From positions 651,464,468 through 651,528,467 of the forward strand of contig NC_081409.1 of NCBI RefSeq assembly GCF_030272615.1: a DNA stretch of 64,000 bases, read 5' to 3'. This document shows positions 1 through 11,981 of this stretch, one piece after another; position 1 is the first letter of the stretch, and each line of letters opens with the position of its first letter. The notes beneath the pieces were generated by a model. The model did no database searches, was not told the origin of the DNA, and was given only the letters and a program-made list of their open reading frames with translations. Position numbers and translations under genes: made by a program. The stretch comes from Cryptomeria japonica. Its lineage: Eukaryota > Streptophyta > Pinopsida > Cupressales > Cupressaceae.

Positions 1-2735
1 ATGGTAGCGTGAGCTGCCCTTGGGGGCCGCGTGGAGTCCACGTGGAACCCCCACCCAATGCAAATTTAGTTCTTTTTTTTGTATTTGCTTTTAAATTTAT
101 TTTTAATTAACAAATAACATGAAATAAATAAAAGACCACGATATAACAAAATAATTAAATTGAGTTTTATTAATAGTTTTTTAAAAAAAAAGGTTTTAAG
201 TAATAATTAATTTTTTATGAATATATATTAAACATGGAAATTATTATATGTATGAATAAATAATAAATTTGAAATTTGAAAGTTATTAGATAATACGATT
301 AATATGTATATATATATATATATTTTTTTTTTTGAAGGAAATTTATATGCGTGTATTGAATAGCTTTCTAACATTTGGTGTTTTCACTTTTTAAAATAAT
401 ACGATATTCAGGAACAACTTGTGATCCGATCTGATCATTCTGTGGACTTAGAAATAGGAAACTAAATGTTAAAGTGTTTTAAGTTCATCACGATAGTTTT
501 GAAGAACTCAACTGAAATGCTAATGAGAATCATCAAAAACTTAATAATGTGTCGATTTGAGGTTCGGAAGTAGAGGACACCTTCTTTTAGTAAAACAAAT
601 AGTTTAGTCATTCCTCCCCCGATGTAGTGAAGTAGATAATGGTTAAGGAGGCAAGTTCTTGCTAGGTTTGTTTTGGACTTTGTCACCGGTTTACTTGTGT
701 TGGACATAGCCAATTACGTTCCTAGTCAGAGTACCGTCAGTCATTAGTACTTGTAATTTGCTTGATGTATTTAGTAGGGTCCGTTACAAAAAGGGATCAT
801 TACGTAATTAACGTCCGAGGTGTCTGTTGTATATTGATTGTATTCGCCTAAGTGGCAAGATGTGAAAGACTTATAAATTTTGTATTCCTAACAATATAAT
901 ACCAAAGGGGTCTTGCAGTTGAGCAGACTCGGAGATGTAGCCCACCCGGGGTGAACTCCGAGATCATATCTGTGTTATGCGATGTCTATAGTGTGCATTG
1001 TTTTATGTTTTAAATTATCATGAATGGTTGTATTCTTGCATAAGAGTATGGTGGAATTTTAATGAATTCAAATTTAAGTGCATAACATTATTCATATGGA
1101 TAAATGTAGTTATTTAAGTTCATAAAACGTTGTGAATTATGAATATGGAAAGGTATTTAAATATTGAAATTAAAGTTGTGGAAGAAGTAATTTGATAATG
1201 TTAATTTAAATTGTAATAGTGGAAAGAATCTTGCTAGAATACTTCATTGGATTAATTTGTTAATAAGCATGTTAATGGAATGAATGTAAGAGGGAAACAA
1301 AGTTAAAAATTATGTCACAATTCTTAGAATGAAATCTAGAAGATGAACATCATATAAATATCTATCTTTTTACCTTAGTAAATAAATCTCGCCATGTCAA
1401 TTATGTTTCATTACATTGAATGAATTTGTTAAGTTATTTCACGCTTTAATCATAGCCAACAATCCTCACCGGATAAATTTGATAATCATGTGGACTCAAT
1501 TAGGTATTCACGTTGTATATTGGATGAATATACTTAGTAATTTAAGTTGTAAATATAATCAATAATCCTCACCAGATTTATTTTAAAATAGGGTGAACTC
1601 AATTAGATATCCATATTTTAATCCTCATAAAAGGAATCCCCTATGATTGTTAAAAGTGAACTACAATGGAAAAAAAAAAAAGAAAAAAAATACAATTGAT
1701 TAGTTGTTTATTCATTGAATCCTAGTAAAAGTATCTCTCTCATTTTAAGTTCATTTAACAAAAAAAAGAGAGAGTGATATGTAATCAGGAATTTGTATTT
1801 TAATCATAATAGAAGAATGTCACTATGATATTATTACTCAAATCTTGAAATGATGAATGTCATCTAGTAACGATACTTTAATTTAAAGGATGCTCTCGTT
1901 TGTCCTAATGCATATCCACCTTAATGAAGTTAGTCCATTTATTTGTATTATTAAAACCTCAAATGAATTCTATGACTACTCACATTATACCATTCATAAA
2001 AGAACTTCCTCTCATTAGTTGGCTACGCATGAAATCTAATAAAGGGATCTCACCCTAATTGTTGTAGTAAATCCCTAAGGGACGAATTCTTCTTAGTAAC
2101 CATATCTTTTAATATTTAAGAAAGATATCAAATGTGGGTGAATATTTTAAAATCAAATAAAGGAATCCTCGCTTTACTAATCGTGGTTTAACCCTAAACG
2201 AATAAATCTCATTAGGCGTGTTTTTAAACATTAAAGGATGAAATCAATTGTGAATGGATTTCCACAAATCCAAGGAATAATCTTCATTATATTAAACGCA
2301 TGAACCTTTTTGGGAGACCTCTTAATGAAATTATGAATTTAAGTGCCTTGAATAAATAACCTATCAAGGGCCTCCTAACCACCCAAAGTAAATGAACGCT
2401 TCCTAAAATTATAAGATGTCAAACCATAGAACACATATATATATATAATCTAGATCAATGCTTTATCTCGTAATTATGATATCCAGTTTAATGGACCTAA
2501 TGACGAAAGTTGAGTTAGGTGTAAGCTTATGTAATCGCGTTGGGAAACTCCTTAGGATCGTTTTAGCCTTTCGCTATGTTATCTAGTTAGAGATAACTTT
2601 GGGATAACTTCAATTTATCTTAACATTGTAACTTATCATTAACGCTCTTAATTATTATTTAAAAAAAAAAAAATTTACACTCTATTTGAGTGTTTTTAAC
2701 TTAAACCCTTAGGGGTTTCCTGGCGGGGCATTACA
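1..2735 (-). mobile_element. LTR-like noncoding block, left end outside window
   Basis: AT-rich DNA without a believable gene. Its right edge ends ...GGCGGGGCATTACA at 2735. Read on the minus strand this is TGTAATGCCCCGCC, a sequence I associate with the start of plant Ty3/gypsy LTRs. Directly after it, at 2736, chromovirus pol begins mid-domain, as expected where an LTR element inserted into it. Around 900-975 a GAGATGTAGCCC...GGTGAACTCCGAGAT stretch resembles the U5 part of copia LTRs, so the block may be composite. Around 1457 and 1560 a ~103 bp unit (AATCCTCACC...GGACTCAATTAG) is repeated imperfectly. The other LTR edge is not visible. Confidence 0.4.
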
Positions 2736-3260
2736 GAAGAATTGAAGACCTTATATGATGATGACTTGGATTTTACAAAACCTTGGAGATCATGCTGAGA
2801 ACTGGTTATGGTAGATAGAAGCAAGTGGTTGGATTACTTCATTCAAGATGGTATGTTATTCAAAGGAGTTTAGTTGTGCATACCTAAGAGTTCTATGCGA
2901 GAGAATATGATAAAGGAGAAACATAATGGAGGATTAGCTGGACATTTTGGTATTGACAAAACAGTAGCATTGGTGACTGAGTAGTACTTTTGGCCCTAAA
3001 TTCATAAGGATGTTAAGAAATATGTGCAAAGTTATAGAGTTTGTCAAGTTGCAAAGGGTAGTAGTTAGAAATTAGAATTGTATAAACCTTTGATAGTACC
3101 AATAAGATCTTGTGAGGATATAAGCATGGATTTTATACTTGGATTGCCTAAAACACCAAGAGTGAATGATTCTATATTTGTGGTAGTGGATAGATTCTTG
3201 AAGATGGCTCATTTCATACCTTGTAAGAAGACATCAAATGCATTACATGTAGCTGTTGAC
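2736..3260 (+). pseudogene. Ty3/gypsy chromovirus pol remnant: integrase zinc finger and start of catalytic core
   Basis: A degraded reading frame shows the end of the RNase H-integrase linker, then the H2C2 zinc-binding region (KHNGGLAGHFG, then Y-R-V-C at about 2930-3050), then the integrase core with [13 protein letters not shown] and [15 protein letters not shown] (3115-3240). The first cysteine of the C-x2-C pair is Tyr. Stops occur at several Gln positions. The core ends at V-A-V-D (3260), where an unrelated 1.1 kb segment starts. Reverse transcriptase lies further left and is missing, probably cut off by the LTR-like block. In a living element integrase joins the cDNA to chromatin; this copy cannot be functional. 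Confidence 0.88.
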
Positions 3261-4366
3261 TCTAAATTTTACTTTGAAAGAAGATAGCCTTATGGGAAAT
3301 TCAATGATGGGTGACCTATTGCATGAGACTCATTGAATAACCTCCAGATTTAAGAAGCATACTCTTCCTTATGGTTTTGAGAAAAGGGGAAGAAGAAAAA
3401 TTAAAACAACATGATATAAACTATTGAGGTGATACACCAAACATTCTATAAAAGAATTAACAACATATAAAACCCAAAGAAATGCGGTTTTAAATCTCAT
3501 TCAACAATCTACATATCCGAATAGAGCCACAATTTAGATACAATTAAGATTCCTTCGCAACATAAAGATATCAATCACACATCTACTAGATAACAAGTGC
3601 AAAACATAGCTTAATCAACACAATCTTAGATAATGTCATCAGAATTATAGGGAAAAAACATAGAAAACCATCAAAGCATACTAAAAAGAGGCATCACAAA
3701 CGCTGTACGCACAATTTGATTAACCTTTATTCAGAAAATAGTAACAGCTATAAGACTAAAATTCTATCTAAGAAAACTTAATTGTTCTTTTTGAAAGTTC
3801 TGAACTCTCAGAAAAGGGAAAACAAAGCATAAATAGAGCCCACGGCTCTGCTAATAGCTCAAACATCCCCCGGCCATGCGCAACCAACCCTGAAATAGAA
3901 AAACCATGTCGTGGCACCCCCCAAGAACACACCAAGCAAAATGACATCTAAGGTCATTACTCCCACTCATGCGCAATGATCTTCATACCTGTCTGAGCAA
4001 AAAAAGTCTATGTTAAGTGCAACCTGGCAGAAAACGCACCCTGAAGAACATGCGGAAGCTCAGAGGAACCTCCACAAAAAAAAAATCCCAACAAAAATAT
4101 TACTGACAACACGAAGATGCCATGTGTCTCCATCTTTCTCAAGTTACAGGGTGGGGCCCAAAAGAAATGTCAAGTCACCAAAAACTGATCCATTTGTCAC
4201 CTTCGAGCTCTTTCAGACTTCAAACATAAAACACGGGATGTCAAGGGAAATGTCAAGATGACATTTGGCCCATACATTAAGCACAACTAGAAAGTTAAAG
4301 AAGGAAAAAGGCACCCCGATCAAAATTCCGCCCGTGGACTTTAACTGAAAAATAATGTGAACAGTA
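3261..4366. mobile_element. ~1.1 kb insertion splitting the chromovirus integrase
   Basis: The integrase core stops at ...GTTGAC (3255-3260) and resumes at GTAGAC (4367-4372) with the next expected residues L-F-F-K-E-V-V. The intervening ~1.1 kb has no similarity to pol that I can see and no convincing ORF. The 6-bp near-duplicate GT(T/A)GAC at both edges could be a target-site duplication. I found no terminal inverted repeats, LTRs or poly-A tail, so the class is unknown. Confidence 0.55.
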
Positions 4367-5292
4367 GTAGACCTATTTTTCAAGGAAGTAGTGAGATTGC
4401 ATGGGTTACCTAAGAGAATAGTTTCAAACAGAGACATTAAGTTTGTTGGCTATTTTTTGAGAACACTTTGGAAGAAGATGAAGATAGATTTTAAGTTCAT
4501 TTCTACTTTTCATCCACAGACTGATGGATAGACATAAGTAGTTAACTAGAGCTTGGCAAATTTGTTGAGATATTTAGTTGGAGATAAAAATAGAAGTTGG
4601 GCTTTGATCCTTGCACAAGCAGATTTTGCCTACAATAATTTAGTACGTAGGAGTACCAGAAGAACACCTTTTGAGATTGTTACCAGAGTGCATCCTAGAG
4701 GTATATCAGAATTAAGAGATATAAGCAATGAAACTAGAGAAGTTCAAAAGCATAAGACTTTGTAGATCACATGACAAACTTAAATATTTAGGTTAAGAAA
4801 CATTTGGAGGACATGAACAACAAGTATAAGGAGAAGGTGGATGAAAAGAGGATACATAAGGAATTTGAAGTTGACGATGAAGTTATGGTATATCTGAGAA
4901 AAGAAAGATTCCCGGTTAGAACTTATAACAAATTGCAGATGAAAAAGTTTGGACCTTGCAGGATTTTAAGGAAGTTTAGTTCTGGGAATGCATATGAAGT
5001 TGAGTTACCAGATAGTTTGAGTATTTCACCTCTTTTTAACATTGCCAATCTTCATGAGTATCACAAACCAGAATTCAGTGAGGACAATATTGCAGACTTG
5101 GAGAAACAGTTGCCCTAGAAGGAGCTAGATTGGATTGAAGACATTTTGGATAGAAGGATTAAGCGAAGTACCTGGAGAAATCAGTATAAGGAGTATCTTG
5201 TGAAGTGGAAGGATAAACCAATTGAAGATTCATCTTGGATTTCTCAAGAAGAGGTAGACCACCTTTGTTTTCCTTTGACCCTATCAAAGTGA
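4367..5292 (+). pseudogene. Chromovirus integrase (C-terminal part) with chromodomain
   Basis: The frame resumes in the integrase core ([17 protein letters not shown], then STFHPQTDG near 4495-4530). It continues through the GPY/F-like region (KKFGPCRILRKFSSGNAYEV, about 4940-5010) and ends in a chromodomain at about 5119-5289 (IEDILDRR...YKEYLVKWK...DSSWISQEE) with a stop at 5290. The aromatic residues W (VKW) and W (SSW) of a chromodomain are present. Chromodomains of chromoviruses guide integration to marked heterochromatin. Stops at 4528-4553 (Gln, Glu and Arg positions) and TAG at 5116 show it is dead. Unlike the Tat element further right, some stops need changes other than C-to-T. Confidence 0.9.
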
Positions 5293-6896
5293 GAGACTCA
5301 CTTTTTAATAACCCCGAATGTCTGATGCAAGAGCATTCCCAGTTCATAGCAATCTTGCATAAACCAAAAATATTTCCTTTATGTTTGCAGTTTCAACATT
5401 TCTTTTTGTGTGTCCCAGATTTGGCTCATCGGATTCTATGCAGTTGGATTCTACTTGAAGACTTGATCATCTTTGTTATTCCCAAACCGCAGAGCATTTG
5501 GATGATTTCTCGACAAGTTATCGCTATTGGTTTCCATGACAGTTTCCTATTACCGGTTGACAATTTCTTGTTATTGGTTGCCTGAACCTATTTGCATTTG
5601 TGATCTACCAAATCCTTTCTGTAGTGTGCAGAGCCTTGAGCATTGATTCTGATGTTCCTTGGCATGTGGCCGACCTTTTCTCATGATCTACACTTCATCC
5701 TTTGGATTTTCTGGAGGAATCTCTTGGCGGAGGCCAACTTTGTTAGTTTTATACATTAGGTCTTGTTCTTTGAGTTTTGATCCCTTTTTGGGCTGATCAG
5801 ATCCCCTTGGATCATATAAATCATTATAATTAAGAATTAGAATGAAATCAAGTATCTAGACTGAGATTAGAAGATATATCTTAAGATTGAAGGTCTCAGT
5901 TATTACCTATTCTGTACTTTGAGCATGTTTTAGCATGTCAGTGAGTTGGTTTCTGTAACCTGGTTGTTACCGGTTGGTTGTAATCAGTTGTCATAAAATA
6001 AAACAATCTGTTATACATTACCTCCATCATATCTTTGTGTTTCCATTGTGTTTACTATTGCTGATTGGTTCAGATTGATCTCTTTGAGGTCCCTCCTAAT
6101 TGGTGACTGCTTCACTAAATCAAGTAACCAAACAATTCCATCCACTAAAAATTTTGCTAAGACCAAAATCCAACACACTTTGCCAACTGATACAAACCCT
6201 TAGTGAAATAACAAAAAGTTTAACGGGATCCAAATAGGACCACCATAACAACACTCTAGCCAATGTAAAGTTACCAAACACTCAGAATATGATCAAGAAG
6301 CACCTTCAGCATGATAGAAGTGGATTCCATAAGTCTGACCAAAATTGTTTGATCAAAACATCAAATATCACTTACCGGTAAAGCTAATCGGTACCAAGAA
6401 ATACCAACCGAGAACAAAAGCGATAGCAACTGGAGTAGCAAATCATGAACCAATAGAATGTGGAAAACATATAACCATCCAGAGTAAGCATCCAAAACTG
6501 ATTCTAGAGATTTGATCATATCGGATTAGAATAATAGCCAAAACCAAGATGATCACCAAGACTAATTGGGATAGGTCCAACCGAGATAGCCTCCAACCGG
6601 GATATAGTATTGACATCAATGATAACACTAAACCAAATCCAAATTATGCCATGGCAACACTGAATGTGAAAAACATCCAAGTGCCAAGGAATGCCAACAA
6701 TCTCCCTCAAAGATATGTTTAATTTTTACATAAATACCATCTCTCCCCCTTTGACATCAATGAAAAAATACATGTACCAAACCAATAATACTGAACCAAA
6801 CAGTTGACTACTCCCCCTGAGTAGTAGTATCATCTCATCAAATCAGATCAAAGAAAATATCTGACAAGCTTACTAGATTGATGCATTCCTACATCT
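5293..6896. other. Noncoding: chromovirus tail and copia 3' LTR/UTR region
   Basis: No gene seen. The left part should be the 3' untranslated part or LTR of the chromovirus. At about 6160-6174 the plus strand reads ...CCAAAATCCAACA, the mirror of an LTR start TGTTGGATTTTGGT on the minus strand. At 6735-6755 CTCTCCCCCTTTGACATCAATG is the complement of a polypurine tract for the minus-strand copia element. GGTTACCGGTT-like words recur. The exact copia 3' LTR limits could not be fixed. Confidence 0.4.
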
Positions 6897-7510
6897 CTAA
6901 GTTTCTTTTGGAGGGTTGATAACCCCCAACTAATCTCAAAGATATTAAAAAGCATCTTTAGGCAATAGTTTAGTTATAATATCTGCAATCTATTCCTTAG
7001 TAGGCACATAAACCAATCTGACTTCCTTCAAGAAGTTATACCTTATAGAAATGTGTTTTGATTTGGAATGAAATACTGGATTCTTTCACATATCAATAGC
7101 AACAGTATTATCATAGTGAATAAAAGTAGGCTCATCATAACTTATCCTTATATCTTTCAACATTTGTTTCATCCATAAAATCTGAGTACTGTTGGTAGAA
7201 CCAACTACATAGTCCGTTTCAGTAGTAGACAATGAAGTGCATGATTGTTTCTTGCTAAGCCATGAAACCAACTTCTTCCCAAGAAAGAATGCACCACTAG
7301 TAGTGTTATTCCTATCATCGACATCTCATGCCCAATCAAAATCTCTATAGGCACATAATTTGAAGTCATCATTCTTTGGATACCATAACCCAAACTCTGT
7401 TGTTCTTGCCAAATACCTGAATATCCTCTTAATAAAAATATCATGAGTTTCTCTAGGATCTAACTGAAATCTAGAAGCAATACAAAAACATTCATAATGT
7501 CATATCTAGT
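6897..7510 (-). pseudogene. Ty1/copia pol: RNase H region
   Basis: Minus-strand frames give the copia RNase H: YRDFDWA near 7330, then SWLSKKQSCTSLSTTETDY (about 7215-7270) and a run ending LGVINPPKET at the stop near 6897. The canonical A-E-(A/Y) segment reads T-E-T-D-Y. At least two frames are needed to follow it, so small indels are present. RNase H removes RNA from the RNA-DNA hybrid during reverse transcription. It lies directly downstream of the reverse transcriptase in the same decayed element. Confidence 0.9.
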
Positions 7511-8713
7511 CTAAGTTAGGTACAACAATCCACCAATCATTGATTTGTATCTACTTGGATTCACTTTAGGAGATTCATCATCCTTTGACAATTTGCAATT
7601 GGTTATCATAGGAGTACTGACAGGTTTTGAATTTTCAAGTCCAAATTTCTTAAGTAACTCCTTCAAATACTTAGTTTGATGAATGAAATTACCTTTATCA
7701 GTCTGAGTAATCTGCAAACCTAATAAAAATTTCATGTCACCAATCATAGACATTTCAAATTCAATCTTCATATCATCAGCAAATTTCATGCATAGACTAT
7801 CTTCTCCTCCAAAAATGATATCACCCACAAAGACTTCAATGATCAGTATGTCATCATGCTCAATTTTTTAATATAAGTTACTATTTGTATTAGCTTTGCT
7901 AAAACTAAGCTTTGAAATATATTTGTCTAATCTAGCATACCATGCTCTATGGGCCTGTTTTAGTCTATATAAAGCTTTCTTCAATATGCAAACCATGTGT
8001 TTGTATTCTGATAAAGAAAATCCATCAAGTTGCTCAATGTAGACTTCTTCCTCAAGATCTCCATTCAGAAATGTACATTTGACATCCATTTGATATACTT
8101 TGTAGTTCTTGTGTATAGTATAGGCACGAAAAATTCTTACCACTTCAATTCTTGCAACAGGGGCATAAGCCTCACCACAATCAACTCCTTCCTTTGAATA
8201 AATTTTGCAAACCAAGCTACCCATGTTCCTCACAACTTGGCCTTCCTCATTTAATTTGTTCCTGAAAACCTATTTAGTTCCAATAATATTCTTGTCTTTA
8301 GATCTAGGAACTACTTCCCATGTCTTATTCTTTTCTATCTGATCTAATTCTTATTCCATTGCTTTCATCCAATTTTCATCCTTAATTGCTTCAATAAATG
8401 ATTCTAGTTCAATTTGAGAAATTAAACATACCTCTTCTGCAGCTAATGTTCTTCTAGTCATCACGCCTTTTGTTTTATCTCTAATGATCTGATATTCAAA
8501 ATGATTTACTTCTACATACCTGGGAGTCTTTGAATTTTCTTGATTTTTTGACTCTTTTTGTTGTTCCTTTGTCACAGTTGACTTTTCTGATGTTACCAGA
8601 GTCACTGATTCAATGCTCTGAGCAACTTTTTGCATTATCAGTTCAGGTTTGATAAATTCATCTTCTGGTCCATAATCATATGATCTGATCTGATTACGTC
8701 CTTGTTCATCCAC
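7511..8713 (-). pseudogene. Ty1/copia pol: reverse transcriptase with damaged active site
   Basis: Going down the minus strand: the integrase-RT linker (8351-8713), the RT N-terminal part with AYAPVARIEVVRI, the first catalytic aspartate in VYQMDVKCTFLNG (about 8085-8110), KKALYRLKQAHRAWY, then the active-site loop at about 7800-7830. The loop reads F-V-G-D where copia RTs have Y-V-D-D, so a catalytic Asp is lost. The rest (GDMKFLLGLQI, PVSTPM, SRYKSMIGGLLYLT) is well preserved. The pieces lie in more than one frame and contain stops. It would have copied element RNA into cDNA in cytoplasmic particles; this copy is inactive. Confidence 0.93.
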
Positions 8714-9552
8714 CTAAACATTTATGCTTTCAATTATCCTATTCAATCTTTTGTTATAGCATCTATATGCTTTACTCTTAGTAGAACAACCCAAAAATAT
8801 TTCTTCATCACTTCTAGGATCAAATTTTTCCAATGCATCATCTCCTCTAATGTAACATTTCCTTCCAAAAATTTTGAAATATCTAACAGTACGAGTATGA
8901 CCAAACCATAATTCATAAGGAGTCTTACTAGTATCACCTTTAATGTGTACTCTATTGAAAGTGTATAAATTTGTATTGACAACTTCTCTCCAATAGATAT
9001 CAGACAATCTGGCTTCAGTCATCATAGTCCTTGTTGCATCAAATATGGTTCTATTCTTCCTTTCCACCAATTAATTCTATTGTGGACTTCTAGGTGTAGA
9101 AAGTTGTCTTTTGATTCCATTCCTCTCACAAAAGTTGTTGAATTCACCAGATGCAAACTCACCACCTTGATTAGATCTTAAGAAATTTATCTTTAATCTT
9201 GTCTCAGTCTCAACCATAGCTTTGAATATTCTAAATTTCTCAAGAGCTTTTAATTTAAAAAAAAATATGCAACCCACATCATTCTAGAATAATCATCAAT
9301 AAGTACCATAAAGTATCTATCACCTTGAAAGCTTTTAGGCCTTGCTAGTCAACATAGATCAGTATGAATAAGATTAATAATTTCATTAGATTTATCATGT
9401 ATACTTCTGAAATAGGTTCTAATTTTCTTACCCATTTGAAATTGTCTACATACCAGATTATGAGGTTTGACAATCTTGGGCAAATCTCTGACAACATGTG
9501 TTGAATTGATCTTCACAATGCAATCCAAATTTACATGACACATCCTTTTATG
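8714..9552 (-). pseudogene. Ty1/copia pol: integrase
   Basis: The minus strand encodes the zinc finger (HKRMCHVN...VCRQFQ, with the last Cys as Phe), the first catalytic Asp in LIHTDLC (about 9355), then LRSNQGGEF (about 9165) where LRSD is expected, so the second catalytic residue is Asn. The third (E of VERKNRT, about 9060) is preserved. Two stops sit just before VERKNRT where copia integrases read P-Q-Q-N-G. The rest matches the family through KCYIRGDDALEKFDP (about 8820-8870). Integrase would insert the cDNA. Loss of the second acidic residue and the stops make this copy inactive. Confidence 0.93.
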
Positions 9553-9970
9553 TCATAACCAACTTTTATCAATCAGAGCAATCATGCAAGCTTTCTCATC
9601 AGAGTTCAAATGAAAAATGTTTCCTTTGATATGGATTCCAGAAACAATTTCCAATCTAGATGTATTGATGATCTTACATTTCCCATCCTTGAATCGTAAA
9701 TGAAATCCTCTATCAACCATTTGACCTACACTTAAAAGATTATTCTTTAAGCCTTCAACATAATAAACATTATCAGTATTAGTCTTACCATCCAATGATA
9801 TTGTTCCTTTGCCTTTGATCCTACATGCCTTGTTCGTCTCCAAATCTGACTAATCTGACATCAAATTCTTGTAGTGATAGAAATTTTCTCTTGTCACCAG
9901 TCATGTGATGTGAGCATCCACTGTCTGTAATCCATTCATCATTTTCTTCAATTTTAGTAGCTAAAGCCTT
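9553..9970 (-). pseudogene. Ty1/copia pol: protease and gag-pre-integrase region
   Basis: The aspartic protease signature D-S-G-C-S-H-H-M-T-G is readable at about 9898-9930. It is followed in another frame by the gag-pre-integrase segment (VYYVEGLKNNLLSVGQ, about 9720-9770). A TGA at 9550-9552 stands where a Trp is usual before HKRMCH. The protease would cut the Gag-Pol precursor. It sits between gag and integrase, the standard copia order (gag-PR-IN-RT-RH). Confidence 0.88.
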
Positions 9971-10030
9971 CTCAGTATGAGTTGCTTCAATGATAGGTTC
10001 TAAAGAATCATCCTTGATAGCAATAAAAAC

Positions 10031-10833
10031 TCAGTCTTTATTGGAGCTTCTATTGCTGGATCCACTCACCGGTTCATCATCATCATCAGTAATATGAAAA
10101 TAATCATCACCAACATAATAGCATGATTTATCCTTATTCCTTCTGAATCTATGTATACTCTGATATCCAAGATTAGGCTTATAATTCCTCACAAATCTTT
10201 CATGATTCCTAGCAGCTCTTTCAGGGCATCTAGAAGCAAAATGGCCAATCTTATTGCATGAAAAATATTTAAAACATACTTTTCCTTCATACTTACTTCC
10301 AATTGGCCCTTTAGGAATTCTTCTATCAATTAGGGCTTCCAGCTCTTCAATTTCTCTTTCTTCTCTCTTAATGTCCTCCAAATATTTAGCATACATCTCC
10401 TTCCAATCTATGTTTTGCTTACCAGAGGAAGATGCTTTAAATGCAATTTCTATTTTAGTAGCACTCTGATCTCTAATTTCTTCAAGCTCAAAAGTAGTCA
10501 ATTTCCCAAGCAATGTATCTATGGTAATAGGGGTACTTGACATTGTCTGGAGTTCATTGATTGCAGTAGCCTTCATCTTGTAAGCCAGAGGTAGAAATCT
10601 CAGAACCTTTGACACAATCTCATCCTCACTGATCAACCAAATGATGTAAAAATGATTTTTACATGTTGGCCCTATCATCCCATGCATGAATCTATCCATC
10701 AAAATCACCACGAAGATTTCAGACCAAAAGTGCTCTACTTTCCTGAAATACCGGTGACAGATTACTGAACCAATGTCTCTATCGGTTATCAAAATCCATA
10801 ACTACCGGATAGGATTTCCATTAAGAGTTGCCA
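10031..10833 (-). pseudogene. Ty1/copia gag
   Basis: A start M-A-T-L-N-G lies at 10833, with a stop ten codons later. From 10792 a 253-residue frame carries the UBN2-like capsid part (EDEIVSKVLRFLPLAYKMKA), a charged helical stretch (REEREIEELEALIDRR) and a zinc knuckle F-S-C-N-K-I-G-H-F-A-S-R-C. The first zinc cysteine three residues upstream is Tyr, so the C-x2-C-x4-H-x4-C motif is broken. The N-terminal part seems shortened relative to usual copia gags. Gag forms the particle that packages element RNA. Confidence 0.88.
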
Positions 10834-11071
10834 TCAATGACAATCATAATCCATTATACATGCATTGGTATCCACTAGATGAGTGTCAATTGCCAACAAT
10901 AATATGTGTATTGAAGTAAGGATTGGTGCATTGCATATGTAGAAATTGAAATGATACCATTGTGTCTTTATTTGGTTTGGTAAGATAAATGTCCTAGCTT
11001 TGAGTAGGAGTTGTGTGGATTTAAAGAAATGTTTTTCTTGATCAAATAGATAGATTAAAAAAGGATGCTAT
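10834..11071 (-). mobile_element. Copia leader, primer-binding-site-like sequence and truncated 5' LTR
   Basis: On the minus strand TGGTATCAT at 10959-10951 matches the start of the usual initiator-Met tRNA primer site. The sequence right of it (10960-11071) would be the end of the copia 5' LTR, cut off where another LTR begins at 11072. A TGTTGGCAATTGACACTCAT word (minus strand, from about 10893) also matches the start of the next LTR at 11981, so the leader may be mosaic. Confidence 0.45.
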
Positions 11072-11981
11072 TGTTGGAATCCAAGAACATTGAGAGGGGT
11101 CTGAATCAGTGTTCTGTCGGTTACAATATTTTTAGCCTTATTAACAAATCCACTTATTAATCGATATGCATAAAAGAAAGTAACAACAAGTAATATTAAT
11201 GTAGCCACATGAATCAACACCATAACACAGAGATTTATACGTAGAAAACCTCAAAGAGGAAAAACCACAGTGGGATTGGAGACCCACAATATCTATCCAC
11301 TGGCCAAGTGAATAAATATTACAAGAGGGGCTTGCACATACAAGAAGGCACACTTCCTAGAGCACACTGCTCATCACAAAAGGAGCCTCATTGACTACAA
11401 ATCCAGAGTCTTGGATTACAAAAAAAAATTGAACTTACAATGTGCATCTACTATGCTGGATGAGTTCCGGTTTAAGCACTGTCTGTACCGGTTATACTGT
11501 AATATCCCTTACAGATAACTTAGATCTCTTCCCAAACCTCTAGACAAATAATCAAGAACAATTACAGATCTTTACATTCGCATTTTATTGATCAAGATCT
11601 TGCTCACAAACCATCACATAACCTATCACATCTCTTACCTGTCATATCCACACCTAACTGGGACTAACTTATTTACCCATTTACATGAATAAACACAAAT
11701 GCCTTATGTCAGCTTACAACCATATTTCAAATGATTAGACACATGTCAGCCCAAACAAAATATAAACCTAAAACAATATGACCATTGTCGCTTCCACACT
11801 TGTCGGATCAATCTCCTATGTCGGCCTTAGAATACCAATTCCAAGTTTGTCGGTTACATGCCTGTTGGTTCCCTAAATGTCATTGAAGTGAATGTTGGTT
11901 ACCTTGATTGTTGGATCTCCCATGAAGTGTGTTGCCAACAATGACAACACCTATAACCCGAATGAGTGTCAATTGCCAACA
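11072..11981 (-). mobile_element. LTR (910 bp), 3' LTR of a second minus-strand LTR element
   Basis: Bounded by TGTTGGAATCC at 11072 and ...TTGCCAACA at 11981, so it has TG...CA ends with the longer inverted repeat TGTTGG/CCAACA. Right of it, CTCTCTCTTTGGCATTGATGGCAAC is the complement of a purine-rich tract. This means the element's body lies to the right and is read on the minus strand. Insertion here truncated the copia 5' LTR. No partner LTR was recognised. Confidence 0.65.

Noticed and set aside
3261-4366. Helitron
   Set aside because: It begins TC but is not inserted between A and T, and no CTRR end with a preceding hairpin was found.
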